Source of the DNA: Caulobacteraceae bacterium
GTDB taxonomy: Bacteria; Pseudomonadota; Alphaproteobacteria; Caulobacterales; Caulobacteraceae
DNA length: 64,000 bases
Direction of reading: 5' to 3'
NCBI GenBank assembly: GCA_947441065.1
Contig: CANESI010000007.1
Span: 21,040-85,039 of the forward strand
Under the pieces are notes generated by a model, which worked only from the letters and a program-made list of their open reading frames with translations, did no database searches and was not told the DNA's origin. The number at the start of each line of letters is the position of its first letter. Within the stretch, counting starts at the first letter, position 1. The translations under genes were made by a program, and so were the position numbers. Shown here piece by piece: positions 1 through 9,786 of this stretch.

Positions 1-997
1 CGCTCTTATTGCCCTTGCCATCGGCCGGTTTGGCCACCGCGCGGCGCTCTCCGGCCACGTGTCCTGCCTTCATGAACTTGACGAGAACCCGCTGGCCGAT
101 CAGCAGGGGAATGCCGTCAGCCGACACCACCGCCTCGACCACGCGCTCATCAGTCCGTTCAGATGGGTCGTCCGACTGCAGCCTGCGCGCACCAAAGACG
201 GCCGCTCGGCGAAGGACCTTGCCGACATAGATCTTGGTGTCGTCGGCTTCGGGCGAGATTTCCACCGCTTGACCGATGGCCACGGCGGGCAGGGCGCTTT
301 CGGCGATCTCAGCGCGCACGATGCGGGCATTGTTAGGCTCAAGGTCAAACAGGTTCGAGACGTTCAAGGTCGATGCGCCTGAGCCTGGATTGGCATAGCG
401 CCGAACGATCCGGCCATCGGCAGGGGCCCTGATGATGGTCATTTCGAGATTATAGTCAGCCTCGTTCTTGCGCGCCATCACGGTCCCGACCATCGCCTTT
501 TGCGCGCCCAGATTGGCCTCCGCTATGCGTACGGCGTCCCGAGCCTGATCGATTTTTTGCGCGGCGACAAAGTTAGACCCGGCCAGCGCGGAAAGGCGGT
601 CCAGCTCACGACGGGCTGCGGACAGTTGCACCTCCATGGCGTTGATCTGGGCGCGGGCTTGAGCGACTTCAGCGCGGGCACGGTCAGCGGCCAGACGCGC
701 CTCATCATTTTCCTGACGGGCGAGGACCTGATCCTTGACGACATTATCGCCCTCTTGGACGAGAACCTCGCGGATGATGCCGCCTCGGCGGGCTGCAACC
801 GCAATGATGCCACCCTCGACGTCGGCCTTGCCATTGGCGATGGCCGCAAAGGGGCTTTCAGGCGCCTTGGCGGCGGCAGCGACGGCGGCGGCCTTCTTGG
901 TCTTGGCCTGATTACTCACGAACAGGCCTGTGGAGCCTAGGGCCACAACCCCCAGAACGATGAGCCAAAAGACAGGACGACGGACAAGACTCAGCAT
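1..997 (-). CDS. HlyD/DevB-family membrane fusion protein (periplasmic adaptor of ABC exporter), C-terminus truncated by window edge
   Basis: Read directly on the minus strand (absent from ORF track because no stop lies in the window): MLSLVRRPVFWLIVLGVVALGSTGLFVSNQAK... then coiled-coil/lipoyl-like region (RAEVAQARAQINAMEVQLSAARRELDRL; IIRAPADGRIVRRYANPG). Adjacent to ABC ATPase and permease. Confidence 0.85.
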   Translation of the reverse strand, partial: MLSLVRRPVFWLIVLGVVALGSTGLFVSNQAKTKKAAAVAAAAKAPESPFAAIANGKADVEGGIIAVAARRGGIIREVLVQEGDNVVKDQVLARQENDEARLAADRARAEVAQARAQINAMEVQLSAARRELDRLSALAGSNFVAAQKIDQARDAVRIAEANLGAQKAMVGTVMARKNEADYNLEMTIIRAPADGRIVRRYANPGSGASTLNVSNLFDLEPNNARIVRAEIAESALPAVAIGQAVEISPEADDTKIYVGKVLRRAAVFGARRLQSDDPSERTDERVVEAVVSADGIPLLIGQRVLVKFMKAGHVAGERRAVAKPADGKGNKS

Positions 998-1003
998 CAG
1001 GAT

Positions 1004-1765
1004 CTAGGCTCCAGCAAAGGCGGTAGAGGCGTCGATAGGCGACGCCGGTGTGCGGCGGACATCATCAAGGATGCGGCCGTCTTCAATATGGATGACGCGG
1101 TCGGCATAGGCCTCAAGGCGCGGATCGTGGGTCACGCAGATGACCGCAGCTCCATGGACCTTGGCAGCCCTTTGCAGCAGGCGAATAACCACCTGACCGT
1201 TCTCGCCGTCGAGGGCCGAGGTCGGTTCGTCGGCGAACAGAAGTTGAGGCTGTTTGGCGAGCGCCCGGGCAATCGCCACGCGCTGCTTTTCCCCGCCCGA
1301 TAGCTCCGAGGGGTGTTGATTAAGGCGCTCGGCCAGACCCACTTCGGTCAGGGCTTGGGCCGCGATAGCCTGGGCCTCCGCAGGACTAAAGCCCTTATAT
1401 TTCAGAACGGTTGTGACCTGTTTAATGGCGGTCAGTGCCGCGAACAGGTTGAAGCCTTGGAAGATGAAGCCGCAATGATCAAGCCGGAACCGATCGATGC
1501 GGCTGTCGGTCTGTGACCAGAGATCTTGGCCCATAGCCATCACCTGCCCCTCATCGGGACGCAGAAGGCCGGACAGGGCCGCGATCAGGGTCGACTTGCC
1601 CGAACCGGATGGCCCCATGACCATGGTCAGGTCGCCGTGCAGGGCGTCAAAATCGACGGATTTGAGCACTTGGATATGGCTGCGACCGGTCTTGAAGCTC
1701 TTGCTTAAGCCCTTGGCCTCGATGGCCTTGGTGCCGACATGACTGTTGAGGGGGTTCGGGCTCAT
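1004..1765 (-). CDS. ABC transporter ATP-binding protein (DevA/LolD-like)
   Basis: Walker A GPSGSGKST, signature LSGGEKQRVAIARAL, Walker B LLFADEPT. Confidence 0.93.
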   Translation of the reverse strand: MSPNPLNSHVGTKAIEAKGLSKSFKTGRSHIQVLKSVDFDALHGDLTMVMGPSGSGKSTLIAALSGLLRPDEGQVMAMGQDLWSQTDSRIDRFRLDHCGFIFQGFNLFAALTAIKQVTTVLKYKGFSPAEAQAIAAQALTEVGLAERLNQHPSELSGGEKQRVAIARALAKQPQLLFADEPTSALDGENGQVVIRLLQRAAKVHGAAVICVTHDPRLEAYADRVIHIEDGRILDDVRRTPASPIDASTAFAGA

Positions 1766-2913
1766 CGCAGTAGGTCCGCAGGTTGGCTCTTTTTAAGGAT
1801 GCCGAGGGCCATCAGGCCAGACAGCATGGCGATCAGCAGCAGGAACACGGCCGTCATACCCACCAGTCCGGGGGTGAAGGCCATGGGCACGCCGCCGGCA
1901 CCGGCCAACAGGGCCATTAATGTGACCAGCACGGCTGTGGCTCCAAGGCCCGCCACTCCGACCCAAAAGCTCAATTCAAGGACAATCCAGCGCAAGGACC
2001 CCATCGAGACGCCGAGCGCGCGCAAGGACGCAAATTCCTTGATATTGGCCAAGATCGCACCGCGCAGGGTCTGAGACGTGATCCCCACCCCGATCAGCAG
2101 GCCCAGAAATAGCGAGAAGCCCAGCATGATGCCGATAATGCTTTCCTTCATCATGGAGCCTTCATTGGCCTTGGCCAATTCGGCCCTCGTCCAAGCGCGA
2201 AACTGGCCGTTGGCGATGGCATTCATCTGATCGCGGACCTCTTCGGCCTTCTCAGGATTGGCGATCTTGACCATCAAAGGTCCAACACGACGCGAGCCAT
2301 TGGCCATACCGAGCAGGCGCAAGGTGTCGCGGGACATAACGACCTGCGGCTGCATCATGTTGGGATAGCCGGTCAAGATGGCCTTCAGCCTGACCGTCTT
2401 GCCATTGAGGGTTGCCTTGTCGCCCAGCTTAATCTTCAGGCGCTTGAGCGCGGACTGGTCCAGAGCGATGGCATAGGGTTCGGTCAGGGCGATCCGCGTC
2501 GCATCCGTATAGTCCGTCGGCAAGGTGACCGCACCGGGACGAGGATCAATGGACATGATCTGTACCCACTCGCGGGTGCGCTTATCGCCCTTTTTGGCGG
2601 TTCCGTCCTGATCGACATTGCCCCACATGGCACCGTCGCCATCAAGGTCTGCGACCTGAATGACTTCGGGGTTCATATACATGAGCGGCATGACCCGGCG
2701 GGGCAGACCGCCCGTATTCATGAGGCTTTCGGCCTTGCTCGGGAGGATCATGATTTCGGCGGGGGAGCGGTCAATGGTGGCCGTGAAGGCCTTGCCAATG
2801 CCCATGAACATGCCGACCTGGGCCAGCACCAGCAGGCCGGAAAAGGCCAGGGCGACGACAGCAGCCAGATATCTGCGCCATTCATAGATCAGCGTGGCGA
2901 GAGCCAGCGACAT
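1762..2913 (-). CDS. ABC transporter permease (DevC/FtsX-like)
   Basis: N-terminal TM, large periplasmic domain, C-terminal TM block; 4-bp overlap with downstream ATPase gene. Confidence 0.88.
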   Translation of the reverse strand: MSLALATLIYEWRRYLAAVVALAFSGLLVLAQVGMFMGIGKAFTATIDRSPAEIMILPSKAESLMNTGGLPRRVMPLMYMNPEVIQVADLDGDGAMWGNVDQDGTAKKGDKRTREWVQIMSIDPRPGAVTLPTDYTDATRIALTEPYAIALDQSALKRLKIKLGDKATLNGKTVRLKAILTGYPNMMQPQVVMSRDTLRLLGMANGSRRVGPLMVKIANPEKAEEVRDQMNAIANGQFRAWTRAELAKANEGSMMKESIIGIMLGFSLFLGLLIGVGITSQTLRGAILANIKEFASLRALGVSMGSLRWIVLELSFWVGVAGLGATAVLVTLMALLAGAGGVPMAFTPGLVGMTAVFLLLIAMLSGLMALGILKKSQPADLLR

Positions 2914-3176
2914 GGATAGAGAACCCTTCAGGGGAATGTTGGTTACTTTAACGGGAGCAATTGGTAAAAACGCTCCTGAGTGTCCCTAGGATCGCTGCAT
3001 AGCGAGCCATATCCAAGTTAAATCGAGGTAACAAAGGGCTGTGGCGGCCTTGACCGGTGATGGCGTGATGGAAATGCAACGGCGAGGTCGACTTCGGCTT
3101 GCGCCAAGGGGCGGTGCAATGGTTGATAGGGCGTGGTCGGACCGGCGCAGGGGCGCTGCCGCGCCGGGGGAAATCG

Positions 3177-4454
3177 ATGTTTCGGTGGGAAAACGCTCAG
3201 AGCCTTGTGGGCCTCAGTCTGACGCTTGCGCTCTGCTGGGCCCTGTCTGAGGACCGAAAGCGCTTTCCTTGGCGTTTGGCGATTGGGGCTATCGGGGTTC
3301 AGATCGGTTTGGTGGCCCTGATGTTTGGCGTGCCGCAAGCGCGTGCCGTGGTCAGTGGGATCAACGAGGCCGTAGACGGTCTGGCATCGGCGACGGCGCA
3401 GGGCACGCAGTTCGTGTTCGGCTATCTGGGCGGCGGCGCACAGCCCTATTCGGTGGCCAATGAGTCATCCTTGTTTGTCTTTGCCTTTCAGGTCCTGCCG
3501 CTGATCCTCGTGATCTCGGCCCTGTCGGCCCTGCTCTGGCACTGGAAGATCCTGCGTTGGATCACTCGCGGCTTTGGCTTTCTGTTTCAAAAGACCATGG
3601 GGCTTGGCGGGGCGTCGGCCCTAGCCACCGCTGCCAACATCTTTTTGGGCATGGTCGAGACCCCGATCATCATCAAGGGCTATCTGGACAAGCTGTCGCG
3701 GTCGGAAATGTTCATGATGATGGTCGTGGGGCTGGCCACTGTCGCCGGATCGACCATGGTCGCCTATGCGATGATCTTGAAGGCCACCTTGCCCAATGCT
3801 GCGGCCCATGTGCTCGTCGCCTCAATCGTTTCTGCCCCCGCAGGCGTGTTGCTGGCGCGGATCATGATCCCGGAAAGGCCCGGCGAGGGCGGGGCCTATG
3901 CCGACTATTCATCGGACCTGCTCTATGACAGCTCCATCGATGCCATCAGCAAGGGCGTGGCAGATGGCTTGCAGGTGGTCTTGAACATCTCGGCGATCTT
4001 GATTGTCTTTGTGGCGCTGGTGGCCATTGCCAATAATGTGCTTAGCATCCTGCCCCTCTGGGACGGCCAGCCGGTGACGCTCGAGCGGATGCTAGGGGTG
4101 ATCTTTGCGCCCTTGGCCTGGGCCTTGGGCATTGAATGGGCCGATGCCTCTAAGGGCGGCTATCTGCTGGGCGTCAAGCTGATGCTGACCGAGTTCATCG
4201 CCTTCATCGATCTGGGCAAGATCCCCGTGGGTGAGATGAGCGAACGTAGCCGGATGATCATGACCTATGCCCTGTGCGGCTTTGCCAATATTGGCTCGGT
4301 TGGCATTACGGTTTCAGGCATGGGCGTCCTGATGCCTGAACGGCGCAATGAGATTATTGGACTGGTATGGAAGGCCCTCTTGGCCGGGTTCTTAGCCACC
4401 TGCATGACGGCTGCGATTGTCGGGCTTCTGCCCCGCGAACTTTTTGGCCTTTAA
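3177..4454 (+). CDS. NupC-family concentrative nucleoside transporter
   Basis: ORF 3099..4454; internal Met at 3177 (MFRWENAQSLVGL...) preferred; GQTEAPLLI-like segment (FLGMVETPIIIKGYL) and C-terminal GFANIGSVGI match the NupC family. Confidence 0.88.
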   Translation: MFRWENAQSLVGLSLTLALCWALSEDRKRFPWRLAIGAIGVQIGLVALMFGVPQARAVVSGINEAVDGLASATAQGTQFVFGYLGGGAQPYSVANESSLFVFAFQVLPLILVISALSALLWHWKILRWITRGFGFLFQKTMGLGGASALATAANIFLGMVETPIIIKGYLDKLSRSEMFMMMVVGLATVAGSTMVAYAMILKATLPNAAAHVLVASIVSAPAGVLLARIMIPERPGEGGAYADYSSDLLYDSSIDAISKGVADGLQVVLNISAILIVFVALVAIANNVLSILPLWDGQPVTLERMLGVIFAPLAWALGIEWADASKGGYLLGVKLMLTEFIAFIDLGKIPVGEMSERSRMIMTYALCGFANIGSVGITVSGMGVLMPERRNEIIGLVWKALLAGFLATCMTAAIVGLLPRELFGL

Positions 4455-4475
4455 CGAGAAGAACGAGGATATCCC

Positions 4476-5093
4476 ATGAAGCTCTATGACAGTTTCCGTG
4501 CCCCCAACCCGCGCCGCGTGCGCTGGCTCATGGCCGAGAAGAACATCACCGACATTGAGGTGGTGATGGTTGATGTGTTCAAGGGTGAGCACAAGACGCC
4601 GGAATATCTGGCCAAGTGCGGCCTGCCCAATGTTCCGGCGCTCGAGTTCGACGATGGCACCGCCATCACCGAGTCTGTTGCCATCGCGCGCTATCTTGAG
4701 ACGGTCTATCCAGAGCCTAACATGCTGGGGAAGGATGCTCGGGAGGTGGCCGTCATCGAGATGTGGACCCGCCGCGTCGAGAACCTGTTGGGTACGCCCC
4801 TGATGCTGTCTGTGCGCCACACCCATCCCGCGCTGGCCGCCCTCGACACCCAGATTCCGGCCATTGCTGAGACCAATATGGCCGCAGCGGGCCGTGCCAT
4901 GAAGGTCTTTGACCGCCAACTGGCCAAGACCGAGTTCCTCGCCGGTGATCGCGTGACCATGGCCGACGTGGTCGCCGCGACCTCCATCGATTTTGCACGG
5001 ATGATCAAGTTCACCATTCCCTCCGAACTGACCCATCTGAACCGCTGGTACGACGCCATGATGGCCCGTCCTGCGGCTAAGGCTGGGGTGTAG
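4476..5093 (+). CDS. Glutathione S-transferase family protein
   Basis: MKLYDSFRAPNPRRVRWLMAEKNI thioredoxin-fold N-terminus; ITESVAIARYLE GSH-binding motif. Confidence 0.92.
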   Translation: MKLYDSFRAPNPRRVRWLMAEKNITDIEVVMVDVFKGEHKTPEYLAKCGLPNVPALEFDDGTAITESVAIARYLETVYPEPNMLGKDAREVAVIEMWTRRVENLLGTPLMLSVRHTHPALAALDTQIPAIAETNMAAAGRAMKVFDRQLAKTEFLAGDRVTMADVVAATSIDFARMIKFTIPSELTHLNRWYDAMMARPAAKAGV

Positions 5094-5118
5094 CAATCAG
5101 GGCCACACTCTCTAAGCC

Positions 5119-5357
5119 GTGTTCCCCGCGAAGGCGGGGAGGGCGGTGAGGAACAACAAGTAAGGCCCTCACCCAACCCTCTCCCACAGGGAGAGGGCTA
5201 GAACGAGCGGAAAAGCCCTCGCCCCCTTCAGGGGGAGAGGGTTGGGTGAGGGGGTCATCCACTGCCCCCACCGCTGCATTTCCCACAAAAGCGTGGGCCG
5301 GTGGGTCGATTACCGCTGGCGTGAAAGGGTCTGGGTCCCCGCCTTTGCGGGGAACAC
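5119..5357. repeat. Nested inverted-repeat mosaic element
   Basis: Outer arms 5119-5140 and 5336-5357 (GTGTTCCCCGCGAAGGCGGGGA, 1 mismatch in 22); inner arms 5166-5185 and 5233-5252 (CCCTCACCCAACCCTCTCCC, perfect 20 bp). Confidence 0.85.
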
Positions 5358-5377
5358 GGGTTTATGGGCTTAGATCT

Positions 5378-5419
5378 TCCCCCTCTGGGGGAAGTACCGG
5401 CGAAGCCGGGGTAGGGGGT
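5378..5419. repeat. Short palindromic intergenic repeat (cttccccctctgggggaag / ccggcgaagccgggg)
   Basis: Same sequence blocks recur in inverted orientation near 58337-58400. Confidence 0.7.
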
Positions 5420-5431
5420 TGATCCACTCCC

Positions 5432-6424
5432 TCAGCCCTTAATCAACGCCAACGACCGGGCGCGGTCGTCGCGGGTGGGGCCGTAGCTGATGATGAACAG
5501 TTCGTCCGCGCCGGTGTGGGCGGCCTTGGCGGCGAGGGCGGTGCGGACTTGAGCACCGTCACCGACGATTGAGCGGCGCGACACCTCGGCCAGCCTAGGA
5601 TCGGGGCCAAGGGCGGCCAGCTTGGCATGGGCCGCTTCGAGGCTGGGGAAGCTGGTTTGGCGGCCCTCTAAAAAGGCCAAGGCCCAGACCTGACGAGGTG
5701 CATCGAGCCTCTGGGCCTCTTCAGGCGTATCGGCGGCAAAGGCAGAGGTGCCCACACCGGCCCAAGGCTTGTCTCGGAACGGCGAGGGGGTGAAGGCGGC
5801 GCGGTAGGCGGCGATGGCGGGGGCCGCATCTGTCTGGGCGATGAACTCGGCAAAGACCATGCCGACCCCGGCCTTTCCGGCGAAGGTCGCGCTGTCTACC
5901 GACGTGCAGAGGATGAACAGATCCGGATGAGACGGCCCGCGCGGCTGAGCAATGATACCGCTGGCCGGATGGCGCTCTGGGAAGGGCTCCTTGCCCGATG
6001 AGTCCAGCAGCCAAGCATTGAGCAGCGCGAAATATTGCGGGAAGGCCTCAGATCCGGCAGACCGCAGGGCCGAACCCGTGCGCATGTCCGCCCCCAAGGC
6101 CCGCCCGACACCCAGATCAATCCGCCCCGGGGCCAGACCCTCCAGCACCATGAACTGTTCGGCGATCTTAAGCGGGGAGTGGTTAGGCAACATGACGCCG
6201 CCAGAGCCCAATCGAATGCGGCTGGTGACCTGGGTCATGGCGGCGATCAAGATTTCGGGGGCAGAGCCACCAAAGGCGGGGATCGAGTGATGTTCCGCCA
6301 CCCAAAACCGGTTGAAGCCGAGCTTTTCGGCGATCTGGACCATGGCGATGGTTTCACGCACCGCTTCGGCGCCGGTCATGGCACCGAGCAAGGGCGACAG
6401 GTCGAGAACGGACAGTTCGGTCAT
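5432..6424 (-). CDS. LLM class flavin-dependent oxidoreductase (luciferase-like)
   Basis: MTELSVLDLSPLLGAMTGAEAVRETIAM...RFWVAEHHSIPAFGGSAPEILIAAMT...IRLGSGGVMLPNHSPLKIAEQF. Confidence 0.92.
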   Translation of the reverse strand: MTELSVLDLSPLLGAMTGAEAVRETIAMVQIAEKLGFNRFWVAEHHSIPAFGGSAPEILIAAMTQVTSRIRLGSGGVMLPNHSPLKIAEQFMVLEGLAPGRIDLGVGRALGADMRTGSALRSAGSEAFPQYFALLNAWLLDSSGKEPFPERHPASGIIAQPRGPSHPDLFILCTSVDSATFAGKAGVGMVFAEFIAQTDAAPAIAAYRAAFTPSPFRDKPWAGVGTSAFAADTPEEAQRLDAPRQVWALAFLEGRQTSFPSLEAAHAKLAALGPDPRLAEVSRRSIVGDGAQVRTALAAKAAHTGADELFIISYGPTRDDRARSLALIKG

Positions 6425-7344
6425 GATGGTTCCTCACCAGGCTTTTCGCCCGCAGACTGTTCTATCGCTCCCAAGGCGTCGGCAAGCCGCATCTTGGCCG
6501 ATCCGGGCTTGAGGGGCTGTTGTTGATCGGGATGAGGTGCCCAGCCGGTCATGGTCAAGATGTCAAAAGTCGCGCGCACCTTGCCATCGGGATCGCTAAA
6601 CCGGTCCTGATAGAGGCCCATGGCTCTGGCCAGCACCGCACGGGTCAAGGGTTTGCCCTGCCGGTCCGCCAAGGCATTGGTCTCGCCCATGCGCCGCAGA
6701 TCTTGGATCAGCTTTAAGGGATGATCATAGCGCACCGTGACCCGATCAACATCGGCCACGGGCAGGGCAAACCCGGCGCGTTGTAAAAGGCCCGCCACAT
6801 CATAGGCGTCGGCAAAGGGGGCAATGCGAAGGCCCGCGCCGCCGCTCAGTTCCGACTCTGCCTCGATCAGACATTGGCGAAGCTCTGTCAGGGTCTGGCC
6901 CCCGAAGATCGCAGCCATAAAGAGGCCATCGGGCCTCAACGCGCGGCGGATTTGAATGAGCGTTCCGGGCAGGTCATTGACCCAGTGCAAGGCGAGGCTC
7001 GAGACCACCAGATCCAAAGAGGCAACGCCGAAGGGCAGGGCCTCCTCATCGACCTGAAGGCGTAGGCTGTCGCGGCCTGCCAGCATGGTCCCCGATAGAT
7101 CAGTCTCGATGACGGTGCCGACGCGAGGACGGGCATCGCTGGCTGACAATATTTGCGAGAATATCCCACTTCGCGACCCCAGATCGACACAGACCGGAAA
7201 ATCACGCAGGATGATCTCGATCCGCTCGACCATATCGCCAGCCGCGCGGGCCTTGAGGAAATCGGCAGCGGCGAAATCCAAGGCGGCGCGGTCCAGTCGG
7301 GCGCGGTGCAAGGAACGGTCGAACAGGCGAGGAGGGGCGCTCAT
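6421..7344 (-). CDS. SAM-dependent methyltransferase (BioC/NDUFAF5-like)
   Basis: CVDLGSRSG motif I; VSSLALHWVNDLPGTLIQIRRALRPDGLF. Confidence 0.85.
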   Translation of the reverse strand: MSAPPRLFDRSLHRARLDRAALDFAAADFLKARAAGDMVERIEIILRDFPVCVDLGSRSGIFSQILSASDARPRVGTVIETDLSGTMLAGRDSLRLQVDEEALPFGVASLDLVVSSLALHWVNDLPGTLIQIRRALRPDGLFMAAIFGGQTLTELRQCLIEAESELSGGAGLRIAPFADAYDVAGLLQRAGFALPVADVDRVTVRYDHPLKLIQDLRRMGETNALADRQGKPLTRAVLARAMGLYQDRFSDPDGKVRATFDILTMTGWAPHPDQQQPLKPGSAKMRLADALGAIEQSAGEKPGEEPS

Positions 7345-7380
7345 GGTGCAAGGCCTATATCATCAAAGCGGTGTTCGGAA

Positions 7381-8112
7381 ATGAGACATAGGCTTCACGC
7401 CCTACTCGATTTGCTATTTCCCCCGCGAGATTTCGCCGAAAGGCCGTCGCAGGGGCCGGGATTAGCGGCGGACGCCTTTTTGAAGGTGAGTTTCCTCGAT
7501 GATCCGGTCTGTGATGGCTGTGGTATTCCGTTCGAGTTCAATCAGGGCATTGGGGCCCTTTGCCCGGCCTGTATGGCAAGGCCACGCGCCTTTGCCCGGG
7601 CGCGGGCGGCCTGTCTCTATGACGAAGGCTCGCGCGATCTGATCTTACGGTTCAAACATGCCGACCGGCCCGATCTGGCCAAGCTGTTTCAGCAATGGAT
7701 TAGCCGCGCGGCGCGGGACCTGATTGCTGATGCCGATGCGGTGGTGCCCGTTCCGCTCCATCCCTTGCGGCTCCTGTCGCGGCGCTACAATCAGGCCGCC
7801 GAGATCGCTCGGCCTCTCGCGCGGCAAGCGGGCCTTGTCTATCTGCCTGACAGTCTCAGGCGCCACCGTGCCACGGCAAGCCAAGGGGGACGGTCTGGCT
7901 CTGGACGACGGCGCAATGTCGCGGGTGCCTTTGTCGTACCGCCCGGTCACCAGCGCCAGATCAAGGGGCGGCGGATCTTGCTGATTGATGATGTTTTGAC
8001 CACCGGTGCCACGGCGGAGGCCTGCGCGAAGGCCCTATTGCGAGCCGGGGCCCGCGCGGTCGATGTTGCTGTGGTCGCAAGGGTGCGCACGGTGGAAAAT
8101 CACCCTATATAG
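7381..8112 (+). CDS. ComF family protein (phosphoribosyltransferase-like)
   Basis: ORF 7153..8112; ATG at 7381 preferred (MRHRLHALLDLLFPPR); CDGCG...CPACMARPR zinc motif; RRILLIDDVLTTGATAEAC PRPP motif. Confidence 0.9.
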   Translation: MRHRLHALLDLLFPPRDFAERPSQGPGLAADAFLKVSFLDDPVCDGCGIPFEFNQGIGALCPACMARPRAFARARAACLYDEGSRDLILRFKHADRPDLAKLFQQWISRAARDLIADADAVVPVPLHPLRLLSRRYNQAAEIARPLARQAGLVYLPDSLRRHRATASQGGRSGSGRRRNVAGAFVVPPGHQRQIKGRRILLIDDVLTTGATAEACAKALLRAGARAVDVAVVARVRTVENHPI

Positions 8113-8139
8113 GAAGCATCAGACCTCGAAAGGCCCGTC

Positions 8140-8394
8140 ATGACCGCCGTGACCATCTATACCAAGCCCTTCTGCCCCTATTGCACCCGCGCGATCGGGC
8201 TTCTGCGTCAAAAGGGCGTCAGCTATCAGGAAGTCGAAGCGGGTATGGACCCGGCCCTTCGCCAAGAGATGATGCAGCGTTCGGGTCGCTCGACCTTTCC
8301 GCAGATCTTCATTGGCGACAAGCATGTCGGCGGCTGTGATGACATCATGGCCCTAGAGCGAGACGGCAAGCTGGATGCGATGCTCGCCGCATGA
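8140..8394 (+). CDS. grxC: Glutaredoxin 3
   Basis: TIYTKPFCPYCTRAIGLLRQKG; FPQIFIGDKHVGGCDDI. Confidence 0.95.
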   Translation: MTAVTIYTKPFCPYCTRAIGLLRQKGVSYQEVEAGMDPALRQEMMQRSGRSTFPQIFIGDKHVGGCDDIMALERDGKLDAMLAA

Positions 8395-9221
8395 GCAGGC
8401 TGGCCGTCGCCCTGATCCAGATGCGCACGCCCGCGACCCAGGCCGCGGCCTTGGCTCAGGCTGCGCCCTTGATCCGGCAAGCGGCCGCCGACGGCGCGCA
8501 GCTGGTCCTGACGCCAGAGGGTACCAACCTCTTGCAACGCAATCGCGACGCCATGTTCGCGGCCCTGCGTCCGGCGCAGGAGGATGTCTGTGTTCAAGGT
8601 CTGGTGGCCTTGGCGGCAGAACTGAAGATTTGGCTCTTGATCGGATCGGCCTTGGTTCTGCGCCCCGATGGCTTGGCCGCGAACCGTAGCCTGATGATCT
8701 CGCCCGAGGGAAAGATTGTCGCTTCCTATGACAAGATCCACATGTTCGATGTTGATCTGCCCACGGGCGAGCGCCATCGGGAATCTTCGGCCTATACCCC
8801 CGGAGAGGCTGCGACGGTGGTGGCACTGCCCGATGTGAAGATGGGTCTAACCATCTGTTACGACATGCGGTTTTCTTATCTCTACCGCGCCTTGGCCAAG
8901 GCCGGTGCAGGCCTGATCAGCGTGCCTGCGGCCTTTACCCGGCCGACCGGTGCGGCCCATTGGGAGATCTTGCTGCGCGCCAGAGCCATTGAGACGGGCA
9001 GCTTTCTCCTAGCTCCGGCCCAGGGCGGCACCCACGAAGATGGCCGTGCCACCTGGGGGCACTCGATTATCATCGCGCCTTGGGGCGAGGTCGTTGCCAG
9101 CGTCGATCATGATGAGCCCTGCGTGGTCAGCGCCGTGCTGGATCTGACCGAGATCGCCAAGGCCCGCTCGGCCATTCCCGCCTTGATCCATGACCGCGCC
9201 TTTAGCGGGCCTGATCTATGA
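8391..9221 (+). CDS. Carbon-nitrogen hydrolase family protein (Nit-type)
   Basis: Catalytic Glu (LTPEG), Lys (YDKIHMFDVD), Cys (LTICYDMRF). Confidence 0.93.
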   Translation: MSRLAVALIQMRTPATQAAALAQAAPLIRQAAADGAQLVLTPEGTNLLQRNRDAMFAALRPAQEDVCVQGLVALAAELKIWLLIGSALVLRPDGLAANRSLMISPEGKIVASYDKIHMFDVDLPTGERHRESSAYTPGEAATVVALPDVKMGLTICYDMRFSYLYRALAKAGAGLISVPAAFTRPTGAAHWEILLRARAIETGSFLLAPAQGGTHEDGRATWGHSIIIAPWGEVVASVDHDEPCVVSAVLDLTEIAKARSAIPALIHDRAFSGPDL

Positions 9222-9646
9222 TCCGCTATAGTCTCGCCTGCGCCTTGGATCATGAGTTTGAAGGCTGGTTCGGTGCCTCGGCTGATTTTGACGACCAATC
9301 GGAGCGGGGCCTGATCGGCTGTCCGGTCTGCGGCTCAACCGATGTGCGCAAGGCGATTATGGCGCCTGCGGTGGTCGGGGCCAAGAAGAGTGATCTGAGT
9401 TCGACCGCTGAGCATCACGCCATGGTCACACAGGCGATGGAAGCGGTTCGCGACCATGTCGAGACCCACTTTGACGATGTGGGTGACACCTTCGCCTCCG
9501 AGGCGCGCGCGATCCACGAGGGCCGGTCTGAACAGAGGGGCATCTATGGGCAGGCCTCGCCCAAACAGGTCAAGGACTTGGTAGAGGATGGCGTACCGGT
9601 TTTGCCCATGCCTCCAAAGCCCGTTGAAAAACAGAAGCTCAACTAA
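9218..9646 (+). CDS. DUF1178 family protein
   Basis: MIRYSLACALDHEFEGWFGASADFDDQSERGLIGCPVCGSTDVRKAIMAP. Confidence 0.92.
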   Translation: MIRYSLACALDHEFEGWFGASADFDDQSERGLIGCPVCGSTDVRKAIMAPAVVGAKKSDLSSTAEHHAMVTQAMEAVRDHVETHFDDVGDTFASEARAIHEGRSEQRGIYGQASPKQVKDLVEDGVPVLPMPPKPVEKQKLN

Positions 9647-9786
9647 CGGCAAAACCAAGCGAATGGGTCTTTATTAGCTATTCAGACAGGGTGATCTACT
9701 CTGTTTTAGGCCCCGTCATTAACGCTTTGTCTTCTAATATTTTGATATAGAGTTGCTTCAGGTTCCTTTTCTCAAAGGACAGGGTC

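Noticed and set aside
5119-5357. CRISPR-like array
   Set aside because: Repeats are inverted and nested, not regularly spaced direct repeats; no cas genes.
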